From: Massilia eurypsychrophila
GTDB lineage: Bacteria > Pseudomonadota > Gammaproteobacteria > Burkholderiales > Burkholderiaceae_D
DNA length: 64,000 nt
Direction: 5' to 3'
Assembly (NCBI RefSeq): GCF_002760655.1
Contig: NZ_PDOC01000008.1
Location: 1 to 64,000, forward strand
Position numbers and translations under genes: made by a program. Of the stretch, positions 56,503 through 64,000 are shown in pieces. Positions within the stretch are counted from its first letter, which is position 1, and the number at the start of each line of letters is the position of its first letter. The notes under the pieces were generated by a model that saw only the letters and a list, made by a program, of their open reading frames with translations, was not told the origin of the DNA and did not search any database.

Positions 56503-57579
56503 TTAGCGGTACAGCGTGCGCAGCAGCGCTTCGCCGGCGCGCGCCTGGTCCGATTGCTGCATGTCGGTGTTATTCAAAATGATCACCGTCTTGTCTTCGC
56601 CAGGCACGTGCAGCAGCAGCGACTTGAAGCCGCCGGTCACGCCCGCCTGCGATGCTACCTGCACGCTTCGACCAGCGAACTCCATCGTGCGCACCCGCCC
56701 GCCAAGGGCGTAGTTCTCGTCCGTCAGAATGCCCGACAGCTGCAGTCGCGATTGCGGCGACAGCAGCGCCGTCTCGTACACTGCGTGGGCCAGCGCGGCC
56801 AGGTCTTCCGCGGTGCTGAACACGGTGCCGCTGGCGGCGACGAAATCGACCGTTGGCGACATCTTCGGCTTGTGATCGGCGCCGCTGGCGTAAGCGAGCG
56901 CGCCGCCGGGCAAGGTCTCGAACGGCCGATCCGGCACGCCGGTCGCCTTGACCCCGGCCGGGCGCAGCACCTGTTCGTCGAGCACCAGGGCGAACGGTTT
57001 GCCGGTGACGCTTTCCAGCACCGCGGCGACAACCACCCAGTTGGTGGGCGAATAATCGAACCGGCTGCCTGGCGCGAACGCAGGCGCACCGCTGGCAAAG
57101 CGCAGCGTCGCCTCCAGTTTCGTCAGCTTCAAGACGGCGATCGAGGGATCCTTGCGAAATTCCTGCACAACGCCGTTGGGAATGCCGCTGGTGTTCGACA
57201 ACAGGTGGCGCAAGGTAACGGTGCCGGCGGCCGGCGCCGGCATCTGCGGCAGGTAGGCGCCGACCGGCGTATCGATGGACAGCTTGGCCTGGTCGACCAG
57301 CCGCAGTACTGCCACCGAAGTGAGCCACTTGGTGATCGAACCGATCTGGAAACGGGTGGCGGCGAGGTTGGGTGTGGCTTTGTCGAAATCGGCAAACCCG
57401 TAGGCGCGCATTTGCGGCGCCGCGCCGGGGGCGCGCACCAGCACCACGCCGTTAAAGTCGGCGCCAAGGGCGTCCTTGACGGCGTTGTCCAACGTGGCGG
57501 CCGATTGGGCGAAAACGAAGGGCGCCGACAGCGCAAGCAGTGGCAGCGACAGCGAAAAACGGAGGACGAGGCGGCGCAT
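56503..57579 (-). CDS. Serine hydrolase, beta-lactamase/penicillin-binding-protein family
   Basis: 358 residues with a signal peptide ending PFVFA-QSA. The active-site SITK motif lies in FQIGSITKWLTSVA, the YxN-like motif is YSPTNW, and a C-terminal QAGVTGGF replaces KTG/HTG. The missing KTG makes true beta-lactamase activity unlikely; D-alanyl peptidase or esterase activity is more plausible. Probably periplasmic. Confidence 0.85.
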   Translation of the reverse strand: MRRLVLRFSLSLPLLALSAPFVFAQSAATLDNAVKDALGADFNGVVLVRAPGAAPQMRAYGFADFDKATPNLAATRFQIGSITKWLTSVAVLRLVDQAKLSIDTPVGAYLPQMPAPAAGTVTLRHLLSNTSGIPNGVVQEFRKDPSIAVLKLTKLEATLRFASGAPAFAPGSRFDYSPTNWVVVAAVLESVTGKPFALVLDEQVLRPAGVKATGVPDRPFETLPGGALAYASGADHKPKMSPTVDFVAASGTVFSTAEDLAALAHAVYETALLSPQSRLQLSGILTDENYALGGRVRTMEFAGRSVQVASQAGVTGGFKSLLLHVPGEDKTVIILNNTDMQQSDQARAGEALLRTLYR

Positions 57580-57825
57580 GGAAGACCTGTTCGGTTTTGG
57601 CGATGCCAGATCATAGCCGGAGTTCTAAGGCGCGCCAACCATATTTGCGCGAACGGGAATCACCGCCGGCATCGAGGGCTCCCACCAACAAGCACGGCTA
57701 GGCTTCGGCCGAGCGATCGCGGATCTCGAGTACGGCCGGCAGCTGCTCGAGGAACAGGTCGACCAGCCGGCCTTCGAAGTGTGCAGCACGTGGATACTTG
57801 GCACCCCGCCGAACCCGGTGGTCGC
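57580..57825. other. Intergenic stretch with no clear gene
   Basis: A minus-strand frame reading HFEGRLVDLFLEQLPAVLE then IRDRSAEA-stop (about 57702-57800) has protein-like composition but no start. It may be the end of a decayed gene. Nothing else is supported. Confidence 0.4.
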
Positions 57826-58899
57826 CTATTTGCGCTGCACCAGCGCCGCGCCGGTGTACTTCATCAGCAGCCCCTTGGGGCCGACCGCCCAGCCGGCGCT
57901 GGCCGACGCGAAGCCGACCGTGTTGATCGGGATGCGGTCAAGTACCGTCCAGGTCCGGCCGCCATCGAGCGAGTAGCCCGAGCCGGCCAGGCCGGCGGCG
58001 ACGAAACTGGCCGGCGCGCCCGGCACCGGCATCACCACCGACATGTAGCCGGCCGGCAGGATCGTCGCCGCGGCCCAGCTGGCGCCGCCGTCGTCGGTGC
58101 GCGCGCCATTGACGGCGGCCAGCGCAGGCTCCTTGTAGTCGCCGCCGGCGGCCATGCCGACCCGCGGGTTGGCAAAGCCGACCGAAAAGGCGCCGCGCGC
58201 GGCGGCGCCGGCCGGAATCGGCAAGGTACTTGCCCGCCAGCTGGCGCCGCGGTCGGCCGAGTGAAACACGCGCGAGGACTGCGCCCCGCCGGTGACGATC
58301 CAGGCGTCGCGCGATCCGGCCACCGACAGGCACGTGCCGCTGGCGGCAAACGCGCCCTCCTTGTCGAGCGCCTCGAGTCCCTTGCCATCGCCCAGGCGGC
58401 AGCTGGCGCCGCCGTCGGCGGTGACGTACACCTGGAATTTGCCGTTGACCGGGTCGCCGAACACGATGCCGTTGTCGGCATCCCAGAAGGCCATCGCATC
58501 CCAGAAGCCTTCGGCGAACTGGTTGGTCGCCAGCAGTCGCCACGACGCGCCGCCGTCATCGGTGCGGTAAATGCGCGACAGCGCGCCCGGGCCCGCGCTC
58601 ATCACCAGCGCCGACCTGGCGTCGATGGCGTGGATATCGCGAAAGTCGAGCTGCTCGGCGCCCGCCACTTGCAGCACCTGCCAACGCGCGCCGTCGATGG
58701 TTCGCAATACGGTGCCCTTGGCGCCGCTGGCCCACACAACGGTGTCGCTCACAACGGACAGGCCACGCAGTTCGGCGGTGGCGCCGCTCGCTTCGGCGCG
58801 CCAGGCAGTCGACGCTTGCGCTTCGGCGGCGGCGGCAAAACCGTATGGGGAGAGCATGACGGCGAGGACGACGGAAACGCGGGCAAGCGAGGTGCGCAT
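57826..58899 (-). CDS. YCF48/BNR-like beta-propeller exported protein
   Basis: 357 residues with a signal peptide (VSVVLAVMLSPYGFAAAAEA). Repeated Asp-box-like motifs (TDDGGASWRLL, ADRGASWRAS, TDDGGASWAAA, LDGGRTWTVL) predict a seven-bladed propeller as in YCF48/HCF136. Such proteins in non-phototrophs have unknown roles. Start at 58899 is set by the signal peptide. Confidence 0.85.
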   Translation of the reverse strand: MRTSLARVSVVLAVMLSPYGFAAAAEAQASTAWRAEASGATAELRGLSVVSDTVVWASGAKGTVLRTIDGARWQVLQVAGAEQLDFRDIHAIDARSALVMSAGPGALSRIYRTDDGGASWRLLATNQFAEGFWDAMAFWDADNGIVFGDPVNGKFQVYVTADGGASCRLGDGKGLEALDKEGAFAASGTCLSVAGSRDAWIVTGGAQSSRVFHSADRGASWRASTLPIPAGAAARGAFSVGFANPRVGMAAGGDYKEPALAAVNGARTDDGGASWAAATILPAGYMSVVMPVPGAPASFVAAGLAGSGYSLDGGRTWTVLDRIPINTVGFASASAGWAVGPKGLLMKYTGAALVQRK

Positions 58900-59002
58900 G
58901 GCAGACTTTTCGACAGGTTCAGGATTGTCAGATGATACACGGCGCGGCCGGCGCGGCGCTACCGGATAGCGTGGGATATTCTGGGGCGCGAGACCAGCCA
59001 AT

Positions 59003-59890
59003 TTAGTCGAACTTGATGTGATTGACAAGCACGTCGGTGGTGCGACGATGCGGGTCGACGCGCCGCTCGTATTTCGGTATCGACTGCGAGTTGCTGTGCT
59101 CGACCAGTGCGAGCGCCGTGCGCAGTGCCTCGGCCATCGCGTCCGCCGCGGCAGCGATAGTTTCCGCAGGCGAGCCGCGGCGGCTTGCCTCTGCGCCGCG
59201 CATTCCCCCTTCCGCAAGCTGCGCTTCGACGCGCACTCTGATGTCGGCTTGTGCCCTGCGCCGCAATAAGCCGGCCGGCAGGAACTGCTTCTCACCAGGC
59301 AGCCGCAGCGACAGGTCGCGCCACGCGTTGCGGCCCTCACCCGCGACGGCCAACGTGAACTGGCGCGGCGATACCTGCCGCCCCTGGTAGAAAATCGCAG
59401 CACCGGTCACACGGGCGCGATGCACCGCATCATGCGAGTACATGCGAAGTTCGGTACCGTCAGGCAGAAACAACTCCTTCCATTGATACCCGTCCGGAGC
59501 GCAGTTCGCGTCGGCGCGTACTCTCGTTCTTGCTTTGGTTCTTGCTTTGGTTTTTGCGTTGGCGTTGGCGTTGGCGTCGGCGTCGGCGTTAGCGACGGTC
59601 CTGGTAGTTACTTCGTCTACCGCGCGTACATCGGCCGCAACCGATTGGGCATCCCCGTTGACCGCTTCTCGGTACGTAGCCCTCGTCCGCGCTGTCGACT
59701 GGGATTGGGACTGGGACTGAAGCAACGCGCCCGCAGCCATCATGTCACGGACATTCTCAGCTTGCAGCCAGGCCCCGATAGCCACTGTCGCTGCGTCGGA
59801 GACTGAAAGCGCGCTGCCGCTGTCTCGCAAATAGTCTTGCAGGGCGGTGAGGGTGTCCGGGGTCACCGAAAGAAGGCATACGGCATCCAT
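59003..59890 (-). CDS. Unrecognised protein: possible RHH segment, repeat linker, conserved C-terminal domain
   Basis: 295 residues. N-terminal DTLTALQDYLRDSGSALSVS then DAATVAIGAWLQAEN (about 12-46) resembles a ribbon-helix-helix DNA-binding segment. A low-complexity linker (SQSQSQS near 58-65; ADADANANANAKTKART near 101-118) is encoded by hexamer repeats. The C-terminal part, GYQWKELFLPDGTELRMYSH to RNAWRDLSLRLPGEKQF (about 134-205), is a compact beta-rich domain reminiscent of RAMA/DUF2924-type modules, and is duplicated in the pseudogene at 32.2-32.5 kb. The upstream region is packed with TGTCGAATT-type repeats. An autoregulated DNA-binding protein is the best guess; function unknown. Confidence 0.75.
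   Translation of the reverse strand: MDAVCLLSVTPDTLTALQDYLRDSGSALSVSDAATVAIGAWLQAENVRDMMAAGALLQSQSQSQSTARTRATYREAVNGDAQSVAADVRAVDEVTTRTVANADADANANANAKTKARTKARTRVRADANCAPDGYQWKELFLPDGTELRMYSHDAVHRARVTGAAIFYQGRQVSPRQFTLAVAGEGRNAWRDLSLRLPGEKQFLPAGLLRRRAQADIRVRVEAQLAEGGMRGAEASRRGSPAETIAAAADAMAEALRTALALVEHSNSQSIPKYERRVDPHRRTTDVLVNHIKFD
59526..59594. repeat. In-gene 12-mer and hexamer tandem repeats
   Basis: GTTCTTGCTTTG occurs twice (59526-59537, 59538-59549). Then TTGGCG x3, TCGGCG x2 and TTAGCG (59559-59594) follow. A second hexamer array (GACTGG/GATTGG) lies at 59697-59720. All keep the reading frame and vary only the linker length. Confidence 0.85.
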
Positions 59891-59911
59891 ACTCTTTTCC
59901 TCTGCGCGTTT

Positions 59912-60017
59912 TGTCTAATTCTGTCGAATCCTAAAATTAGACAGTGCATTTACGGCAGCGTTCAGAAACAGACAGAATTCGACAAAATTCGACAAGATGC
60001 GCACGTCGAATTCGACA
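59912..60017. promoter_or_regulatory. Array of TGTCGAATT-type 9-mers (operator or iteron-like)
   Basis: Matches on both strands: TGTCTAATT (59912), TGTCGAATC (59922), AATTAGACA (59935), AATTCGACA (59976, 59986 and 60009) and CGTCGAATT (60004). Two copies at 59976 and 59986 are spaced 10 bp, one helical turn; GTCGAATTCGAC at 60005-60016 is a palindrome. The array begins 22 bp upstream of the 59890 start codon. Confidence 0.85.
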
Positions 60018-60105
60018 GCTTGCCGTATGGGCTCTGTCGGGTAACCCTCCCTCGCCCATCCCGGCCTTTCTCGCGCGCAGCGGCCTGATGCGCATCATCG
60101 GCGGA

Positions 60106-61533
60106 TCAGGGCGTCGTTTGCCAGCCGCCGCCGAGCGACTGGATCAGCGCTACCGCCGTTGCCTGGCGATCGGCCTGCACCTGCACCAGCGCCCGCCGTG
60201 CCGACAGCGCCGTCGCCTGTGCCTGGACGACTTCGGTGTAGCTCACCTGCCCGGCCTTGTAGCGGTTGAGGATCTGCTCTTCGACCTGGTTGGCCGCATC
60301 CGACGCCTGGCGCCGCAAGACGGTCTGCTGGGCCAGCACGCGGGTGGCGGCCAGCTGGTCTTCGACGTCGCCGAAGGCATCGAGCACGGTCTGGCGATAG
60401 CGCGCGGTCGCCAGCTGCTGGCCCGCTTCGGCACTTGCCACGCCGGCGCGGGTGGCGCCGGCGTTGAAGACGGTCTGGGCGGCCGACAAGCCGAACGACC
60501 AGACCAGGTTCGACACGCTGAACAAGTCGGCCACGCGGCTGCCGCCGGTGGCGCCGGAGCCGGTCAGGCCGATGTTCGGATAGTAGGCGGCGCGGGCGAT
60601 GCCGATCTCCTCGTTGGCGGCGGCGACGCGGCGCTCGGCGGCGGCGATGTCGGGGCGGCGCTGCAGCAGTGCCGACGGCACGCCGGCCGGAATATCGGGC
60701 ACGTTGACCTGCCATGGCGCGGCGGCGAGCGTGAAGTCGGCCGGCGCCTTGCCGAGCAAGATGGCGATGGCATGTTCGAGTTGCGCGCGCTGGCGCGCCA
60801 GCGACAGGTCGTCGCTCTGCGCGTTGGCAAGCTGGGTCTGCGCCTGCAGCACGTCCGACTTGGCGGCGATGCCGGCGTTGAAGCGGTTCTGCGTAATCTG
60901 CAGCACCCGCTTGTAGCCGTCGATGGTCTGCGCCAGCAGCTCGCGCTGGGCGTCGGTCTGGCGCAGCGCGAAGTAGTTGGCCGCCAGTTCGCCCTGCGCC
61001 GACAGGCGCGCCGCCGCCAGGTCCGCCGCGCTGGCCTGCGCGTTGGCGTTGGCGCCATTGACGCCGGCGCGCAGGCGGCCCCAGATGTCCGGCTCCCAGC
61101 TGCCACCGATGCCGAGCCGGTAATCCTGGCCGGACAAGGCGGCGCCGCGCCCGCCCGACTTGTCGCCGCTGACGTTGAGCGACACGGTGGGAAACAGCGA
61201 GGAGCGCTGCTGCTGCACCAGCGCGCGCGCCTGGGCGTACGAGGCGACTGCGGCGGCGACGTTCTGGTTCGATACTTCGACGCTGCTGGCCAATTCGCCC
61301 AGCAGCGGGTCGCCGAACAAGGTCCACCACGGGCCGCGCTCGAGCGTGTCGGCTGGTGTCGCCAGCATCCACGGGCCGGCTTCCTTGAACGCCACCGGCT
61401 GCGGCGTGTCCGGCACCCGGTAGGCCGGGCCGACCGCGCAGCCGCCCAACATGGCGATGGCGAGCAGGCAGGCGGCCGCGCCGGCGGTTCGGCGCGGCGA
61501 CGGCAAGAGCGCATAAACGATAGGCATGGTCAT
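60106..61533 (-). CDS. RND efflux outer-membrane lipoprotein (NodT/OprM family)
   Basis: 475 residues with a lipobox MLGGC, so a lipid-anchored TolC-like channel. Two OEP repeats: GLGIGGSWEPDIWGRLRAG-type (about 130-160) and FSFGLSAAQTVFNAGATRAG (about 340-360). Start at MTMPIVY (61533); 13 bp after the RND permease stop. With that permease it forms a tripartite efflux pump; the adaptor should lie beyond the window. Confidence 0.9.
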   Translation of the reverse strand: MTMPIVYALLPSPRRTAGAAACLLAIAMLGGCAVGPAYRVPDTPQPVAFKEAGPWMLATPADTLERGPWWTLFGDPLLGELASSVEVSNQNVAAAVASYAQARALVQQQRSSLFPTVSLNVSGDKSGGRGAALSGQDYRLGIGGSWEPDIWGRLRAGVNGANANAQASAADLAAARLSAQGELAANYFALRQTDAQRELLAQTIDGYKRVLQITQNRFNAGIAAKSDVLQAQTQLANAQSDDLSLARQRAQLEHAIAILLGKAPADFTLAAAPWQVNVPDIPAGVPSALLQRRPDIAAAERRVAAANEEIGIARAAYYPNIGLTGSGATGGSRVADLFSVSNLVWSFGLSAAQTVFNAGATRAGVASAEAGQQLATARYRQTVLDAFGDVEDQLAATRVLAQQTVLRRQASDAANQVEEQILNRYKAGQVSYTEVVQAQATALSARRALVQVQADRQATAVALIQSLGGGWQTTP

Positions 61534-61546
61534 ATTGTTGTTCTCA

Positions 61547-64000
61547 TCAAGTGGATGGCGCAACGGCGTCGCCCGGCAGGCGCCCGAGGGTGCGCTCCGC
61601 GGGGCTGCGCCGGCGCAGTTTGTCGAGCAGGATGTAGACCACCGGGGTGGTCAGCAAGGTCAGCAGCTGGCTGGCGATCAGGCCGCCTATGATGGCGATG
61701 CCGAGCGGGCGGCGCAGCTCGGAGCCTTCGCCAAAGCCGATCGCCAGCGGCAAGGCGCCGAGCGCGGCGGCCAGGGTCGTCATCAGGATCGGCCGGAAGC
61801 GCAGCAGGCACGCTTCGCGCACCGCCTCGAGCGGCGTCAAGCCGCGCGAGCGCTCCGCCTCGAGCGCGAAGTCGATGATCAGGATGGCATTCTTCTTGAC
61901 GATGCCGATCAACAGGAACACACCGATCAGCGCGATGATCGAAAACTCCATCTTAAACAGCAGCAGCGCCAACACCGCGCCGACGCCGGCCGACGGCAAG
62001 GTCGACAGCACCGTGATCGGGTGCACCAGGCTCTCGTACAGGATGCCGAGCACGAGGTAGATGACGACGATGGCGGCGGCGATCAGCAAGGGCTGCTGCT
62101 GGCTCGACTCCTGCGCCGCGCGCGCCGCGCCCTGGAAGCTGCCGCGCACGTTGGTCGGCATGCCGATGTCCGCTTCTGCCTGGCGCAGCGCCGCCTGGCC
62201 GTCGGCCAGGTTGCTGCCTTCGGCCAGGTTGTACGACACGGTGGTGGCCAGTTCGCCGTCCTGGTGGTTGACGGAGGTAGGCGTCGAACTCTCGGCGAAG
62301 CTGGCGATCGCCGACAGCGGCACCATCGGCGTCGCCGCGCCAGACAGCGCCTGGCCGCTGGCCGGATCGCGCGCGGCGGTCAGATTGGCCGGCGGCGCCG
62401 GCGCCCCGGTCGATGCGGCAGTCGCCTTCGACGGCACGTACACGTCGCGCAGCGCTTCGGGCGTCTGCGCGTACTGCTTGCCAACGCCCATGATCACCTT
62501 GTACTGATTGAGCTCATCGTAGATGGTGGCCACCTGGCGCTGGCCGAAGCCGTTATACAGCGCGTTGTTGACGTCGCGCGTGCTGATGCCGAGCCGCGCG
62601 GCCGAATCCTTGTCGACATTGACGAACATCTCGACGCCGTTTTCGGCCTGGTCGGTGTCGACGTCGACCAGGGCCGGCTGGCGCTTCATGGCGTCGGCCA
62701 GCTTGCCGGCCCACAGCTTGAGGTCATCGCTGCTGTCGCTCTTGAGCGTGTACTGGTAGGTCGAGTTCGACGAGCGCCCGCCGATCCGCAAGTCCTGCAC
62801 CGGGTTCAGAAACAGCGACACGCCGGTCACCCGCGCCAGCTGCGGGCGCAGGCGGGCGATGACGGCCTGGCCGCCGTCGCCTTCGGCCCGTTCCGACACC
62901 GGTTTCAGATTAATGAACATGAAGCCGCCGCCGGCGCGCCCGCCGCCGGTAAAGCCGACCACGGTGGCCACCGCCGGGTCGCGCCGGATGATGTTGACCA
63001 GCTGGCGCAGCTTGCCCTGCATCGCCTGGAACGAGATCGACTGGTCGGCGCGGATGCCGCCGTTGATCTGGCCAGTGTCCTGCCGCGGGAAGAAGCCCTT
63101 CGGCGCGGCCGAGAACAGGTAGACGTTCAGGCCCACCGTGAACAACAGAATCAGCATCACCAGCAGCTTGCTGCCGAGCGCCCAGTCGAGCGAGTGCTCG
63201 TACATCTTGTGCACCTTGTCGAAGCCTTTCTCGGCCCACTGCGCCAGCTTGCCAGGGCTGCGTTCGAGCCCGCCCGGCTTGAGCAGCCAGGCGCACATCA
63301 TCGGCGTGGTGGTCAGCGAAATGACCAGCGAAATCATCACCGCCGCCGACAGCGTGACGGCAAACTCGCGAAACAGCCGACCGACCTGGCCGCCCATGAA
63401 CAGCAGCGGGATGAACACCGCCACCAGTGACACGCTGATCGACAGCACGGTGAAGCCGACTTCGCGCGCGCCCAGCAGCGCCGCCTGCATGCGGTCCATG
63501 CCCTGCTCGATGTGGCGGCTGGTATTTTCCAGCACCACGATGGCGTCGTCGACGACGAAGCCGGCGGCCACCGTGAGCGCCATCAAGGACAGGTTGTTGA
63601 GTGAAAAGCCGAGCAGGTACATGACGCCGAAGGTGCCCAGCAGGGACACCACGGTGGCCACCGCCGGGATGATGGTGGCGCGCACGCTGCGCAAGAAGAC
63701 GCTGACGACGAGCACCACCAGCACGATCGAAATGAGCAGCGTCACTTCGATCTCGTGCAGTGAGGCGCGGATCGAGTTGGTGCTATCGGAGGCGACTTCG
63801 AGTTTCACGTCCTGCGGCAGCTGCGCCTGCAAGGTCGGCAGCAGCGCGCGCACGCCGTCGACCGTCTCGATGACGTTGGCGCCCGGCTGGCGGGTGACCA
63901 GCACGACGACTGCCGGTTCGCCGTTGAACAGGCCCAGCGTGTTGACGTTCTCGACGCCGTCGCTCACTTCGGCGACGTCCTGCAAGCGGATGGCGGCGCC
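61547..64000 (-). CDS. RND multidrug efflux permease, MdtC/MdtB-like (partial)
   Basis: At least 817 codons; the 5' end lies outside the window. HAE1-type RND permease: LQDVAEVSDGVENVNTLGLF, the TM4 proton-relay DDAIVVLEN, FIPLLFMGGQVGRLFREF and a C-terminal MTTLAAALGALPLAIGFGEG. The MdtB/MdtC-like GFFPRQDTGQINGGI supports a heteromeric pump. The start and full length cannot be given. Confidence 0.92.
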   Translation of the reverse strand, partial: GAAIRLQDVAEVSDGVENVNTLGLFNGEPAVVVLVTRQPGANVIETVDGVRALLPTLQAQLPQDVKLEVASDSTNSIRASLHEIEVTLLISIVLVVLVVSVFLRSVRATIIPAVATVVSLLGTFGVMYLLGFSLNNLSLMALTVAAGFVVDDAIVVLENTSRHIEQGMDRMQAALLGAREVGFTVLSISVSLVAVFIPLLFMGGQVGRLFREFAVTLSAAVMISLVISLTTTPMMCAWLLKPGGLERSPGKLAQWAEKGFDKVHKMYEHSLDWALGSKLLVMLILLFTVGLNVYLFSAAPKGFFPRQDTGQINGGIRADQSISFQAMQGKLRQLVNIIRRDPAVATVVGFTGGGRAGGGFMFINLKPVSERAEGDGGQAVIARLRPQLARVTGVSLFLNPVQDLRIGGRSSNSTYQYTLKSDSSDDLKLWAGKLADAMKRQPALVDVDTDQAENGVEMFVNVDKDSAARLGISTRDVNNALYNGFGQRQVATIYDELNQYKVIMGVGKQYAQTPEALRDVYVPSKATAASTGAPAPPANLTAARDPASGQALSGAATPMVPLSAIASFAESSTPTSVNHQDGELATTVSYNLAEGSNLADGQAALRQAEADIGMPTNVRGSFQGAARAAQESSQQQPLLIAAAIVVIYLVLGILYESLVHPITVLSTLPSAGVGAVLALLLFKMEFSIIALIGVFLLIGIVKKNAILIIDFALEAERSRGLTPLEAVREACLLRFRPILMTTLAAALGALPLAIGFGEGSELRRPLGIAIIGGLIASQLLTLLTTPVVYILLDKLRRRSPAERTLGRLPGDAVAPST

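Noticed and set aside
59912-60017. Plasmid or phage replication origin
   Set aside because: Short direct repeats are present but no rep gene, DnaA box cluster or phage gene is nearby; an operator array is the more economical reading.

Overview
The window is 64 kb of GC-rich, densely coding chromosomal DNA. It carries dapC-dapD, yffB-dapE-prmB, an EnvZ/OmpR pair, PilT/PilB-type ATPases, YheS and a CheW protein. It also has many c-di-GMP genes and families of GGGTCTGACCCC-like intergenic palindromes. Together these suggest a motile, free-living betaproteobacterium of the Oxalobacteraceae (Massilia/Duganella/Janthinobacterium type). That placement is inference from gene content, not a database result. 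I see no rRNA, tRNA, CRISPR array, prophage, integrase or intact insertion sequence.

Layout. 0-14.7 kb: RidA, an aminotransferase, a REC-PAS-GGDEF protein and the lysine/diaminopimelate genes dapC-dapD with pilU. An accessory block follows: DUF3606, PPOX, VOC, an NTF2-like protein, a MOSC/alkyltransferase-like fusion and a GAF-PilB-type ATPase. Then come yffB-dapE-prmB. 14.7-24 kb: yheS, cheW, an HDOD protein translationally coupled to arfB, a FapA-type protein and ompR-envZ. 24-33.5 kb: threonine/serine dehydratase coupled to a second RidA, an alpha/beta hydrolase bracketed by palindromic repeats, small exported proteins, a membrane GGDEF-EAL protein, a FeeM-like acyltransferase, a decayed gene and DinB. 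33.5-38.2 kb: LysR/MFS divergent pair, GST, SRPBCC and DUF535 proteins. 38.2-45.7 kb: a TPP riboswitch ahead of a TonB-dependent receptor, a class C beta-lactamase divergent from blaI-blaR-like genes, and an XRE-pnuC-nadR-like operon ending in a 38-codon ORF. 45.8-56.5 kb: S46 peptidase, phytanoyl-CoA dioxygenase-like protein, and a six-gene efflux unit (HlyD adaptor, ABC ATPase, two FtsX-type permeases, sigma-54 response regulator, histidine kinase). 56.5-64 kb: serine hydrolase, YCF48-like protein, an unrecognised gene with an array of short operator-like repeats, and an RND efflux outer-membrane protein plus permease that runs off the window.

The most unusual items are these. The gene at 59.0-59.9 kb has a possible N-terminal ribbon-helix-helix segment, hexamer-repeat linkers and a C-terminal domain whose degraded homologue lies at 32.2-32.5 kb; its upstream region holds six or seven copies of a TGTCGAATT-type 9-mer. 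The MOSC domain is fused to a Cys-less alkyltransferase-like domain. The BlaR-like sensor has a class D beta-lactamase domain reading STFN instead of STFK. A TPP riboswitch controls a TonB receptor. Several families of long intergenic palindromes sometimes supply the stop codons of neighbouring genes.
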